NCBI GenBank assembly: GCA_949316235.1
Contig: OX438743.1
Coordinates: forward strand, 20,209,771 to 20,273,770
Direction of reading: 5' to 3'
Source: Oegoconia quadripuncta
Taxonomy: Eukaryota; Arthropoda; Insecta; Lepidoptera; Autostichidae
Length of the DNA stretch: 64,000 bases
Positions 1-11,143 of the stretch are shown here, piece by piece. Both the position numbers and the translations under genes were made by a program. Under the pieces are notes generated by a model. It made no database searches. It was given only the letters and a program-made list of their open reading frames with translations, and had not been told where the DNA came from. Position 1 is the stretch's first letter; the number at the start of each line of letters is the position of its first letter.

Positions 1-103
1 ACAGCTGTATTAAAAATCACACACACGGAATTAAAAATCAGACTTATAGTATTTTTATCGATAAAAAGGAATTATTATTCAGAGGATTTAAATATCTCGT
101 CAC

Positions 104-3100
104 CTGTCCCTCTCTCGCTCGCGCCGTCGGCCGCGGGGGGAGCGAGAGCGCGTGCGCGAACGGCGACGTCGTTTCGGCGACTTGGACCTCGACCGGTGAC
201 GACGGGACTTCGGAGACGGACTCCTGCCGAACAGCCTGACATTCAATACAATATGCACTCTTTGAGCATAATGTGGACGATCTAAAGTCTGACTTTTAAT
301 TACATGGAATCCTGAAGTGTCGTGGTGTGACCAGTCTAATAAATTGGTCCCACTATTATGGATAAAAATTAACGATAAAATAGATTTCATGAAACAGACA
401 TTTATGAATCAAAATATTGAATATACACAGTTCTTAGTGTAACAATTAAATTCCAAAAGGTAAAACTCTAACTTCTGGCAGGTATTACACACCTTTTTTT
501 ATTTTCCCTAAAATTAGTTTGTTTTTTAAACACATAAATGTATATTCTGAGGTACAATACACTCTACAATTGTAAATATAGTAGATAGGCAATTAGCATA
601 GAACACTGTACCTACTGCTTACATAATTACAATTATCTAAAAAAAAGCAGAATGAAAAAGTTTTGTGACAGCTGACCTGTGATCTGTTCTGTCGCAACTC
701 CAGGAATTAAAAATCAGACTTTAGATGTTATGAGGTCACTGACCTACTACAGAATGGGCTTCGGGTCCGCGCTCAAAGGCGTCCGAACTAAAAGAGCAAC
801 AAAATACAAAAAGAGAAACAATATGGTGTTAGTACTCATTTACCCGAACAAGTCAATAGTGCGAAAATTACAACAGTACAAATATTTGTTCTGATTTATT
901 CACGAATACACTAGTTCTCCGAACACAGCTTCGCCTGCGTGAAAATATTTTACGCGGGAGTAAAGTATCCCATGTTTTCTTGCTTTTCTACCTGTTGTTG
1001 GTTGTCATTTCACCGTGTTTGAGAATAAGTAAATATCCTTAGACATACAAACAGCGCCATCTAGTTCCACAGTAAGCAACTATATGCTTGTGTTGTGGAT
1101 ACCAGATGGGTGATATAATACATTAATACATTTTTTTTTGTAAATAAATACTTATTATAAATGAAAACATCCATAACTCGGGTACACATGTTCGTATTCA
1201 TCACACAAACATATGCACCTAGCGGGATTCGAACCCGCACCTTTTGGTATAGTGGTCAGAGTTGCTAATCACTACACCAAACAGGAGAAACAAACAAACA
1301 TCTAATCATTTACATACAGTAAATCATGATCCTTTTCACATATTGAGAATGACGAAAGATCTTTTTGGCTACTTTAGTAAAAAGAAAACAGTATTCCAGT
1401 ATTATTTGTCTATATCTCATAACCTTTAAGCAAGATTATAAATGTCTACGCAACGGGGGATGAATTAATCTCTTCTAAGCCTATCATCTTGTTCATGCTT
1501 TATTCTATCTGGAGACGAGACGCAAATTTTCTATCTCGTGTCATTGAACTTTGTGCTAGCCCCGCTGGCCATGTCTTTCGTAAATTTTGGATGAAACCCG
1601 CCGTCCATTTTGTATTAAGTCAGCATATAATTTCTATCAAGATAGTCTTTTGAGTTCAAGCAAAAAAAAAATTAGACAACCTGATAAATAAGAAATAATT
1701 TCCACAAATTCTTAAAAGTAAAATAGTCCTCTCTGGCTCAATGAAAACAAAAGGATTACAAAACAGAATACTGAAGTACTGAAGAACTACGATTCCCAGA
1801 GAGGTACAATCGGCGTCACAGTTGTCACAAGGATGTTTTGACTAATGGTACCGTGATGCCTATTCAACCCATACCAATCGGTTATTTGTTTTTTTTTTAT
1901 GCGTAAAGGGTTGGTCCTTGACCTCAATCACACCACAAGTGAAGTGACGACGAGGTCGAAGGAAGAAGCGTACTGACCCGGAACCCCCAACACATTTGGA
2001 AGACTGGCTATCTTATCTCTGACACCTGGTCAGCTGTCGCCATCTTATCTAAATCTGCCACCAACTAAACCAGGTGTGGATTGATGAATTCAGTCAGACT
2101 AGTGGCCACCTGACAGTCAAATGTATTTAAGCCGCCCTGTAGGCCACCAACTTGGCTTAACGACTGCCTATAATTGAAAACTACCGGGATCAACTATTTA
2201 CGTGCCCACCGAAGCACGGAAACACTCGTGCCACACACACACAGATGACACTAGTGGTCACCCATCCAAAGACGGACCGCGCCAGAGATTGCTTAACTTC
2301 ACTGAACATGTAATCAGTTGGAAACGGAAGCTGCTACCTCCGTTTTGTAATGTTTATATTAAACCACTATAATAGCTCAAAAATTAAATTCAAGCAATAT
2401 AATAATAGAATAAATAGAACCGATATCAGTGTGTGAGGAATCTTTAGCTTACCTAGAATCATTAGCATCAGGTATCTCTATTACTTGTGGGCCCGTCTCC
2501 ACAAACTCGATGTCAGATTCATTGGCCATGTCGTCCTTTGGTTCGTTTTGCTTTTGCTGATCTTGAGAGTTCTGCAAGTATACATTCAGTGTACTAAGTA
2601 TCGGGAATTTGTCAATAAAACAAAAAATACAAATTATTCATCTAAATTTATTTTATCGCCTTCAAAGTAGGCCCCATCGCTTGCAATACAACATCTCCAC
2701 CGCTTCACCCAGTCTTCCATACATTTTTCATAGGCTATTTGCGGTATGGCCTTTAGCTCATTCAGCGAATTTTCTTTTATGGCTTCTATCGACTCAAAAC
2801 GTTTTCCTCGAAGTGGTAATTTTAACTTGGGAAATAAAAAAAAGTCAGACGGAGACATATCAGGTGAATACGGTGCTTGGTCGAGAACTTTTGTTGAATT
2901 TTTCGCTAAAAACTCTTTCACTATAATGGCTGTGTGTGATGGTGCATTATCATGGTGCAGCATCCATGAGTTGTGTTGCCACAAATCTGGACGTTTTCGG
3001 CGGATACTCTCACGCAAACGCTTCATGACGCCTAAATAATATTCTTTATTCACTGTTTCTCCCTCTGGAAGGAATTCGGAGTGAACCACACCACGGTTGT

Positions 3101-6100
3101 CAAAAAAAACTGTCAGCATCACCTTGATTTTGGAGCGACTTTGCCGCGGTTTTTTGGGTTTCGGCTCGTTTTCGAGACGCCATTCTGAAGACTGTTGGCT
3201 TGTTTGCATGTCGTACTCATAAACCCATGTCTCGTCGCCAGTTATTATACGTTTCATAAAGGTCGGATCCGTAGAAGCTCGGGAAACCATGTCTTCAGCG
3301 ACATGCTTTCGCTGCGCTTTTTGAACAAAATTGAGCTCTTTTGGAACTAGTCGAGCGGCGACGCGTTTCATGCCTAAAATGTCAATGAGAATGTTGTGGA
3401 CGGACTTAAAAGATATGTTCACCTCACTAGCCAACTCTCTCAGACTCATACGTCGATTTTCGAGCACTAGCTTCTTGATTCTGTCGATGTTTTCTTTGGT
3501 CGTAGCGGTTGAAGGTCTACCAGAACGAGGCAAGTCTACTACTACTTCTCGGCCTTCTTTAAAAGCCTTATACCATTCATAAGCCCTTGTTTTCGATATA
3601 CACGATTCGCCGTAGGTATTTCGCAACATTTTTAGTGATTCACCACATGAAATATCATTTGAAACACAAAATTTAAGGCACACTCTTTGTTCAACAATAT
3701 TTTCCATTGTAAAAATCGCCGAGGACTCAAAACTATGACCAACAAAAAGTGTAGTTTAACTATTTAAGTTTAAGTTAACAAATTAAATGACAGATCCCGC
3801 TCAAATTTTGAGCGCTAAATCAGTACAGTGCTACCAACATGCAGTAAAAAAATTAGAACGACCTCTTTTACGCGGGTCTTTTTATTGACATATTCCCGAT
3901 ACTTTTTACACGGAGTAGTATATAAATAATTTAGAACTAGGAATCAGAATTATTTATTTGCTCAATACATGATGACAAGGAAGAGAGCTGAACAGTCACA
4001 TTTTGCTACAATCACAGTGGCATGCAAACATTAGGCAAGTATTTAAAATTATCGTTTAACATACACTTAATTTAATTCTATTATTTTACATATAAAATAC
4101 ATTAGTCCTTAAGCCATTCATAACAATTTTGTGTTAAATAGTCATACATTAAGTGACTTTATAACATTTAGGTAATACAATGGCAAAACCGCGATTGTAA
4201 ATTTTGCGGGCGCCATGTTGGATTATTAATCATAACATGTATCCTATGACACTCGAATCAAGGCGTATCTACCTACACCATTTATAATAAGGTTTCGGTA
4301 GACATTCAAAATTAGCCTTTAAATAACTTTAAAACAACCATTAAACAGAAACTATGTGCCAAAGGCTATTATAAAATTTCTGACTATCTGGATGATAAGA
4401 ATGCGTGGACATGAACCGCTCGGCAATATCCAGTAAACTCTATTCTTATTTTTCTTTGTCGAATCATAAATTTAACAATTATTCCAATTTGTATTTGTAT
4501 TGGCTTATTTAAAAAGAGCAACCACTGAGTTTCTTGCTCGTTCTTCTCTGGGGAGACTGCCTTGTGAATGAGCGATAACTGTATGTCATGACGATTTCAA
4601 ATGTTATTCTTTTAACTTACGAAATAAAACATTTTTGAATTTGCATTTGACCTTGCTCTTCAAAATCAATTAAACCGTTAGGAAACAAAATCTGCATACA
4701 TACATACATGTCTAAGGATATTTATTTATTATTATTATTTATTTATACATCCGAAACACATTACCCTCTTTCCTGGGGCAGTTGGGTAAAAATCTGAATT
4801 GGATTACTTTGGTGACACATTATCAGATAAGTCAGGTGTAAAACAGACATTTTTTTTTATGCACGACGGGTTCGTACTTGACCTCCACACCTGATGTTAA
4901 GTGATTAGTGATCTAATACGTAAATTTGTTCCCGAATCACGAATGTTACAAGGCTTATCATTTACATTGTATCTATAGTACTAGTTCGCCTAATTTGAAA
5001 CTAGACTATTTAACATTTACTCAAATATTTATTTAGTTTAGTCTAAATAAGACCTAAACTCTTTAAGATAATATTTTGAAACCATATGTACTTACTAAGA
5101 ATGGCAGATTCGGATTTTGATTCTGTTGTAACTGCATGTCCATCATTGGCATCAGGTTCTGAAATGGAAACGAAATACAATTTCATCCATAAACTGATTA
5201 TACTATACTTAGCTTTTATTATTTATGGAGGCAAAAAGAATGGAAAGAATTTAAATATCCTTCTTTTTAACAGGCAACCAGAAGGAAGGTATGTTTATCG
5301 AGTATATGTATGTGAATAAATAAAAGAAATATCCTTGCACATACACACAGCGCCATCTAGTTCCACACTAAGCAACTAGGCTTGTTGGTTGGTTACCTGA
5401 TTTACTACACAAATACATTCTTTTGTAAATAAACACATACATAATACGACCTGTTTGGTGTAGTGGTTAGCAACTCTGACCAAGCAATACCAAGATGGTT
5501 GCAGGTGCGAATCTCGCTAGGGGCATATGTTTGTGTGATGAATACGGACATGTGTACCAGAGTTATGGATGTTTTCATTTATAATAAGTATTTATTTACA
5601 AAAAAAAATGTACATCAAGCATCTGGTATCCACAACACAAGCTTATAGTTGCTTACTGTGGAACTAGATGGCGCCGTGTGTATGTCTAAGGATATTTATT
5701 TATTTATTATTATTATTTATATAATAATAGATAAATGCATTCATAACTCAGGTACACATGTCTGTATTCATCATACAAACATATTCCCCTAGGGGGATTC
5801 GAATCTTCGACTTTTTGGTATAGCAGTTAGCGTTTCTAACCACTACATCAAACATGTCGTCAATGTATATAGGTTTCTATGTTACCTGCTGTAGCCTAAA
5901 CAACTTGCCGATTTTTAAGTGCAAGGTGTCTTAAATTTGTATTAATCCTCAGTGTCAGTAACATTTTGCGGTAATAAAATCCAACATGGCGCCCGCGAAA
6001 TACAAAATATGCTGTGGTTTTAGCGTCCGAGAAACAATTGTTATTTGGAATACTACCTATACAATCACATGTTCAAAGGATCGGGGCTCATAAATTGAAC

Positions 6101-9100
6101 TCATTTCAAACGTCCGCCTGGCTAACTACCACCATCATATCTAAATCTGCCGCCAAGCAGCAATGTTAATAGCATTGTTGTGTTCCGGTTGTCAGAGATA
6201 AGATAGCCAGTCCCCCAAATGTGTTGGGGTTTCCGCTTCACTTAACATCAGGTGTGATTGAGGTCAAGTACGAACCCGTCGTGCATAAAAAAAACCTTGT
6301 GTGCTGCAGCAGGACAACCGCATACTTAGTGTATATTGCTTAGAGAATAATTTAGAACAAGAACTAAGAATAATTTGTATTTTGCTCACTGGTATCTGCA
6401 TTCCAGTCATGAGTTGCATTTGCGCCTGCAAACTCTGCAACTGCCTCATTATCTCGGGGTTGGTCAGTATACTGAAAGTGGAGATTTGTTATTCTGGTTA
6501 AGTTATTATTTATTTTATCTATAATCGATAAGTCTGTAAAGACTGTGTTATGTTTCAAAACCGTCATCGACCCACGCGCCGGCCGGAGATTGATATGCGA
6601 CTGGCGGGATTCGTAGAGTTTCTATCAAGCAAAATTTATTTGGATAAATATATAATATGTTGTCAACATACCGAACATCCGCACTAAGCTCTTTGCTTCA
6701 TCATTTATAATGCGGACTGCTAAGGTATGGAACTCACTGCCCGCGTCGGTTTTTCCCGACACTTACAACCTTGGGATCTTCAAGTCTAGAGTGAATAGGC
6801 ATTTACTGGGTGCGCGTGATACATCTTCGGCTACATCGTCACTTTCCATCAGGTGAGATTGTAGCCAAAGGCGAAACCAGTTTTTAATAAAAAAAAAAAA
6901 AAGCCCATATTTTCTCTAAGTTTTTTTGAATTAATTTAATGATAGAGCAGGCTACAAACGCGACCGTCAAATGACACAACGCTTAAATCGAGAATTTTTT
7001 TGAAAAAATAAATAAATATTAAACTACCTAGATGCTCTTAGACTATGCATACTGTCACAAGTGAATTTACCGGCGCCTATCGCGCGTATTGTGCAAATGA
7101 CTCGCCACCATAATGCAGTATCCCAATTGGAATGGAAAGCCATGTCTGATGGAAATATACACGGTAAAATTTAATTCGTGTAATTCCCGTTTACTGGTGA
7201 CTCCACACCTGATTACGAACAACTTTCCCCAAGGAACCATAGTCGAAAGCTAAAAAAAAACATTTTCGATTACCCATACTGAGTAAACCATTCTGAAAAC
7301 ACCTTTAGTATGGAGTCTCCACTCCTGGTTAAGAACAACTATCCACAAAGAACTATAGCCGAATTCATTCGAAAATTGTTGGACTTCCATACTAAGGGTG
7401 TTTTCCGAATGGTTTACTTAGTATGTTCTTAACCAGGAGTCTTCACTCCTGGTTAAGAACTATAGCGGAATTCAGGCGAAAATTGTTGGATTTCCATACT
7501 AAAAGTAGTTTCAGAATGATTTACTTTCTATGTTCAACTTCAACCGCCTCCGTGGCTCAATGTAAACAACATTGAGTTTACGTTTCGGAGGTCGCGGGTT
7601 CGATCCCCAGCGGGGTACATGTTTAAGTACTCGGTTTGGTTGGTGGTAGGGTTAGCTACCACCATCTTATCAAAATCTGCCGCCAAGCAGCAATGTTAAT
7701 AGCATTGTTGTGTTCCGGTTGTCAGAGATAAGATAGCCAGTGATTGAGGTCAAGCACCAATCCGTTGTGCATAAAAAAAAAAAAAAAGAAATCTAGAATC
7801 TAGATAATATAATCTTTTTTTTTGTTTAAATATTCAATTTGTTTATGTGGTTACCTGCCGAGCGCGTCGGTGGGGTTGGGCTGCGGCGGCGGGTCGGCGG
7901 GCGCGGAGTCGTCCTCGCTCTCATACTCGAAGTCATTCAGCAGTTTGCGGTTAAACTTCACGCCGGGCGCAGTGCCAGACGCCTGATCCTGGAACTGGAG
8001 GTAGGAGTGTTAGAGAATCGAAGGAAGAGACATCTCTAATTTCTACATGGTACAATTTCAGAACTCACACTTAAAATAACAATATAACTTTTCAGAATAT
8101 TTTATCCAATAAGGCGCCGGATTCAACCGATGCGATGGTAGAATATCACGACCCCAACATAATATAATTATGCTGAATATTTTATCTATGGTTCATGCTG
8201 CATGACCCCTTGTCTCTCCACAACAACCGGAGCTAGAAGCCTGCAGTCTCGTCTCGTTATTTCGCATAAGAGAAATGTCATGCAGAATTTGTGTTTAAAT
8301 AGATTTGAAAGCAAAAAATATGTAAATATCTATTTTTTAATTTTAATAAGGTGATTGAATAACCAACGTACCAACTTTCACAATAAATTGATATTGGCCG
8401 TTTTCAAAACAAATCTTATCAATTGTGGTAAAACGCGAATCCAGTCAATCATAAAAAAAAAACATCTAAGAAAACTGAATCTCAACATATTGCAATAAAC
8501 GTAAACATATAAGAAACTACTATCCTACTACTATTATTACAATGGAATCTCACCTGATCGCCCATTGGCGTAGAGCCGTGCGGCGTGTGCTGCGCCGGCG
8601 CCGGTGAAATCTTATTGTCGGACGTGTTGTGGCTCACATTTAAACTGCTCCCTGGAAATAATCAATGAGATCTCTTTATTTTCACTGTGCATGATCAAAT
8701 GGAGGAGTGGCGGTGGCTCAGCGGTTAAGAAGCAGTCTCCCAATTTAGGAGGTACGGGTTCGATTCCTAAGCAGGCCAATGAGTTTTTAAATTTAATAAC
8801 TTATGCGCATTTATCCGACTGCTCTTAAACCGCGAAGGATAACATCGTGAGGAAACCTGCATGCCAATAAAAATTGAAAGGCATGTGAAGTCCTCAACCC
8901 GTATTGGGACAGCGTGGTGGACTATGGCCCGTACTCCCTCATAATGAGGGAAGGCCTTTATCTCTGCAGTGGGAGTTTACGGGCTGATGATAATGATCAA
9001 ATACCCCATAACTGCATATCTAATCTGTCAGGTCATACAAAGTCATGATAAACAACACTGCATAAACATTAGTATAGCAAGTAACCCAATCATGGCACAT

Positions 9101-11143
9101 TAGCAGTCAACTGTTTGTGAAGGTATTCCAGTCTCCATATGGGTACTACATCATCAGATCTTGAAGTTAAAAAATTATGCAAATCGGTCATGAAGTCTCA
9201 GAATAATTGGTGTACAGAGAAAATACATATACATATGCAACGAATGGACAACCTCCTCCTTTTTGTAAGTTCATATAAGTCAAATAAACTTACCATTTGC
9301 AGCATTATTCTGTTGCTGTTGGATCTCTTGGTGTAGAGGATGGTTAGGGTCCGCCATATCAAGCAGTGGTTGGATGACCTCAGAACTAAACACATTGTTC
9401 TTCTGCCACAAATTAAGTACTCGGATTATGTTGCGCTGGAAATGTAAAACATTACTTCACAACCTCATGTCTGCATTTTCTAGTAGTTCTTTGGCCATGA
9501 TCATAGAACAGATACAATTGTGCATTTCACAGCAAATCGTAGGGCTGTATAACATATAACTAGAGTAATTTATTTAAGAACTGTAGGTAGAATTTAAAAG
9601 TACATATCTAAATAAAATTAAAATAATAAATAAAATATCATCCGACCTACTCACAGCGCCATCTAGTTCCACAGTAAGCAACTATAGGCTTGTATTATGG
9701 ATACCAGATGGTTGATATACTACATAAATACATTTTTTTTTGTAAATAAATACTTATTATAAATTGGTTTGTACGACCGATTGTTGTAGTGGATAGTGAC
9801 CCTATCAGCAAAACCAACGGTTGCGGGTTCGAATCCCGCGACGGGTAAATGTTTGTGTGATGAATATGAACATTTATTCCTGAGTCATGGATGTTTACAT
9901 AAATATTTATGTATTTATCCGTTATCTAGTATCCATAGTACAAGCTTTGCTTAGTTTGGGACTAGATGATTGGTGTAAGTGTCCGAAATATTAAAAAAAA
10001 AAAAAAAAAATGAAAACATCCATAAATCGGGTACAAATGTCCGTATTCATCACAAAAACATATGCCCCTAGCGGGATTCGAACCCGCAACCTTTTGGTAT
10101 AGTGGCTAGAGTTGCTAACCACTACACCAAACAGGTCGTCACAATATCAAACATATTCAGTCATTGGCTTTTCCCATTACAGGATATAAGACCAGTCTGT
10201 CCTGTCTTTTACAAAAAGTAAACTTTGAATCTCCTGACTACAAAAAAAAAACACTAATGTAAGCCCCAAATTTTAACATAATTGTATTCCATTTAAGTAT
10301 ACATTTCTTTATTTGCTGATTTTCACTCCTCTTTTGTATGACTTACTATAGGCCATAAATGACTATAAAATATTTTCTGTAACCCAGAAATATTTCCCTT
10401 TTGTATGCACCGCCTATGTCTAAAGGGATTCCACAAAAAGAATGTGGTCACACATTCAAGAATTTCATGCAATGCAGTGCAATAAAAAGAATAACTGTGG
10501 GAATGCATCCTCTGCAGTATTCCTAAGCGGTACTGATGTCTTAAATGTTAAAAATACCCTAGTGATTAACAATAAATGTAACATAAATTCTTTGTATAGA
10601 GTCACACTATTCAAATGAACAGATTACAAAATGGAAATTCTTTTTATACCACAGTTTGCTATGAAAAATATAGTTTATTCCAGAGTATAGTGTAAACATG
10701 ATAAGGGCAAAGTATAACCAAAAAATTTACATAATAACTAACCTTTTCTTCTTGGGGGCACCTGAACAGATTAGCAAAGGTTTGTTGCATGCTTTTCGCA
10801 AATCTTGGTGCAAATACATCCTTATCTTGGCCGAACTGGTGCCGGGACTGTCTCACTATTGAATCTATCACGTACAACCCAGGAACTTTATATTCAGGCT
10901 TGCATTTTTGTATGAACTTTTCTACGCTATGCACAACATGTTTGTAGAACTTTATGGCTTTAATAGCACCTCGAGTGATAGCACTCATCTTCGCCTTTGA
11001 TATAGGCGGCTTGTTATCGTACAACCCGGATAACTGAAAGAAAAAGATAATTAAAATAATGCCACGGTACTGCTGTGAAGAACATTCTAAGATCACCACA
11101 AAATTACCTCCGCGTTGAACGCTTTTACTTCCGGCATATCCAT
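104..11143 (-). CDS. SCAF4/8: SCAF4/SCAF8-type CTD-interacting SR-related factor, 5' part (exons 1-9, continues past left edge)
   Basis: Nuclear factor predicted to bind the phosphorylated C-terminal domain of RNA polymerase II and to help prevent premature transcript termination (family knowledge). Exons on the minus strand: 11143-11108, 11033-10743, 9435-9294, 8651-8554, 7994-7855, 6471-6390, 5158-5096, 2571-2453 and 235-104. All have AG/GT borders and matching phases, giving about 367 residues here. Exon 1 (MDMPEVKAFNAE) and exon 2 form the CID domain, with family-typical stretches such as KFYKHVV.SVEKFIQKCKPEY and VPGLYVIDSIVRQSRHQFGQ. Exon 3 continues it (RVLNLWQKNNVF..IQPLLDMA). Later exons are Gln/Met-rich (LQSLQAQMQLM), then acidic (IEFVETGPQVIEIP), and exon 9 is an Arg-Ser domain (RSRSKSPKRRRRSRTRSRS). 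The RRM and C-terminal half lie beyond position 1. The exon 9 acceptor could also be at 223, and the exon 5 acceptor 6 nt further in; both keep frame. The start is the first ATG; a second in-frame ATG follows two codons later. Confidence 0.95.
1035..1290 (-). repeat. SINE-B copy (tRNA-headed SINE)
   Basis: Read on the minus strand it starts with a tRNA-like head (tGGTGTAGTG..., then the B-box GGGTTCGAATCCCGCTAGG). A body follows with GTGTGATGAATACG and a tail with GAACTAGATGGCGCTGT and GGATATTTA. The same architecture recurs at least eight times in the window, so it is a dispersed SINE and not a tRNA gene. Confidence 0.8.
1889..2068 (-). repeat. SINE-A copy, tRNA head missing
   Basis: The poly-T stretch, then ATGC.TAAAGGGTTGGTCCTTGACC, and the TTATCTAAATCTGCC block match the 3' half of the SINE-A copies at 22004-22334 and 46422-46729. 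It is diverged and lacks the B-box head. Confidence 0.65.
2594..3906 (-). mobile_element. Full-length mariner transposon in SCAF4/8 intron 7
   Basis: A 1313-bp element with inverted ends. Left AGTATCGGGAATTTGTCAAT (from about 2597) and the reverse complement of the right end AGTATCGGGAATATGTCAAT (to about 3903) differ at one base. A TA lies on each side (2592-2593, 3907-3908), as expected of Tc1/mariner target duplications. It carries one uninterrupted transposase gene on the same strand as the host gene. Its left end lies about 20 bp upstream of the exon 8 splice acceptor (AG at 2573-2572), so the branch-point region of that intron must now lie inside or at the end of the element. Confidence 0.92.
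2634..3707 (-). CDS. Mariner transposase (D,D34D), uninterrupted
   Basis: A DDE/D transposase that cuts and pastes its own element at TA sites in the nucleus. It has 357 residues, close to the usual 345-355 for mariner. The N-terminal half has paired helix-turn-helix DNA-binding segments (YEWYKAFKEGRE; MSLRELASEVNISFKSVHNI) and a RLVPKEL linker corresponding to the family WVPHEL motif. The catalytic motifs are TGDETW, HHDNAPSHT and YSPDMSPSDFF. There are 34 residues between the second and third Asp by my count, which is the canonical mariner signature. No stop or frameshift is visible. The start codon follows the inverted end by about 200 bp, as in other mariners. Whether it is active cannot be judged from one copy. 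Confidence 0.93.
   Translation of the reverse strand: MENIVEQRVCLKFCVSNDISCGESLKMLRNTYGESCISKTRAYEWYKAFKEGREVVVDLPRSGRPSTATTKENIDRIKKLVLENRRMSLRELASEVNISFKSVHNILIDILGMKRVAARLVPKELNFVQKAQRKHVAEDMVSRASTDPTFMKRIITGDETWVYEYDMQTSQQSSEWRLENEPKPKKPRQSRSKIKVMLTVFFDNRGVVHSEFLPEGETVNKEYYLGVMKRLRESIRRKRPDLWQHNSWMLHHDNAPSHTAIIVKEFLAKNSTKVLDQAPYSPDMSPSDFFLFPKLKLPLRGKRFESIEAIKENSLNELKAIPQIAYEKCMEDWVKRWRCCIASDGAYFEGDKINLDE
4318..4650 (+). repeat. CR1-like LINE 3' end fragment
   Basis: The plus strand encodes a degenerate ORF2 C-terminus ([20 protein letters not shown], stop). This closely resembles the C-terminus of the large LINE at 41.6-46.1 kb ([14 protein letters not shown]). The 3' sequence CTTGCTCGTTCTTCTCTGGGG follows. 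A near-identical copy lies at 63250-63545. Confidence 0.75.
4850..4905 (-). repeat. SINE-A 3' end fragment
   Basis: Poly-T followed by ATGCACGACGGG, TACTTGACC and CACCTGATGTTAAGTG, the terminal segment shared by all SINE-A copies here. Confidence 0.6.
5325..5860 (-). repeat. SINE-B copy (minus) split by a second SINE-B (plus, about 5450-5720)
   Basis: At 5325-5435 the tail of a minus-strand SINE-B is present (CAGCGCCATCTAGTTCCACA...), and at 5735-5860 its tRNA-like head (GGGGGATTCGAATC...). Between them lies an almost complete SINE-B in the opposite orientation: head GTTTGGTGTAGTGGTTAG at 5453, tail GAACTAGATGGCGC near 5663. The newer copy inserted into the older one. Confidence 0.75.
6104..6292 (+). 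repeat. SINE-A 3' half
   Basis: CGTCCGCCTGGCTA, TCTAAATCTGCCGCCAAGCA, GTTCCGGTTGTCAGAGATAA and the terminal GTGCATAAAAA match the other SINE-A copies. The tRNA head is absent, so the copy is 5'-truncated. It lies in SCAF intron 6. Confidence 0.75.
6640..6895 (+). repeat. LINE 3' end fragment (ORF2 C-terminus and poly-A)
   Basis: The plus strand reads RTAKVWNSLPASVFPDTYNL and IFKSRVNRHLLG, the recurrent C-terminal pattern of insect LINE ORF2 proteins. It then ends with GGTGAGATTGTAGCCAAAGG and a run of A. The fragment is 5'-truncated and lies in SCAF intron 5. Confidence 0.75.
7190..7505. repeat. Composite direct and inverted repeat (MITE-like)
   Basis: The block CCATACTGAGTAAACCATTC (about 7268) recurs inverted near 7388-7432 (GGTTTACTTAGTATG). 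CACTCCTGGTTAAGAAC..ATAG occurs directly at about 7320 and 7445, each followed by GAAAATTGTTGGA and TTCCATACTA. This looks like a small fold-back element that has partly duplicated itself. It lies in SCAF intron 5. Confidence 0.55.
7544..7787 (+). repeat. SINE-A copy with head and poly-A, internally deleted
   Basis: A tRNA-like head with A-box TGGCTCAATGTAA and B-box GGGTTCGATCCCC starts at 7544. The body (GCCGCCAAGCAGCAATG) follows, and a poly-A run ends it near 7787. Compared with 46422-46729 it lacks the CCCAAATGTGTTGGGG to AACATCAGG segment. Confidence 0.8.
8703..8992 (+). repeat. SINE-D copy (tRNA-headed SINE)
   Basis: Head GGTGGCTCAGCGGTTAAG with B-box GGGTTCGATTCC. The body has CATCGTGAGGAAACCTGCATG and AAAGGCATGTGAAGTC, and the end is GGGCTGATGATAATGA. 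It is a third tRNA-like SINE family. A second, broken copy lies at 57045-57985. It sits in SCAF intron 3, just upstream of exon 4 on the minus strand. Confidence 0.75.
9650..10140 (-). repeat. SINE-B (minus) split by SINE-C (plus, about 9765-10005)
   Basis: The SINE-B tail (CAGCGCCATCTAGTTCCACA) is at 9655 and its head (GCGGGATTCGAACCCGCAACC) at 10070-10140. Between them is an entire SINE-C: head GTAGTGGATAGTGACCC with B-box GGGTTCGAATCCCGCGA, body GTTTGGGACTAGATGATTGG, and a poly-A tail at 9990-10008. SINE-C therefore inserted after SINE-B. Both lie in SCAF intron 2. Confidence 0.8.

Larger units (their letters stand above)
236..2452. other. SCAF4/8 intron 8
   Basis: No coding evidence. It holds a SINE-B copy (about 1035-1290), a SINE-A piece (about 1889-2068) and an unclassified repeat-like stretch at 2110-2340. 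A short motif, ATTAAAARTCAGACTT, occurs at about 29-44 and 705-720 (plus) and at about 285-300 (minus), next to exon 9. The rest shows nothing I can name. Confidence 0.6.

Noticed and set aside
1222..1275. tRNA-like sequences (also near 5453, 7544, 8710, 9780, 10080, 22320, 24680, 29276, 30960, 41459, 46440, 57050, 60490)
   Set aside because: Each continues into a shared SINE body and tail, and many lack a proper acceptor stem; they are SINE heads, not tRNA genes.
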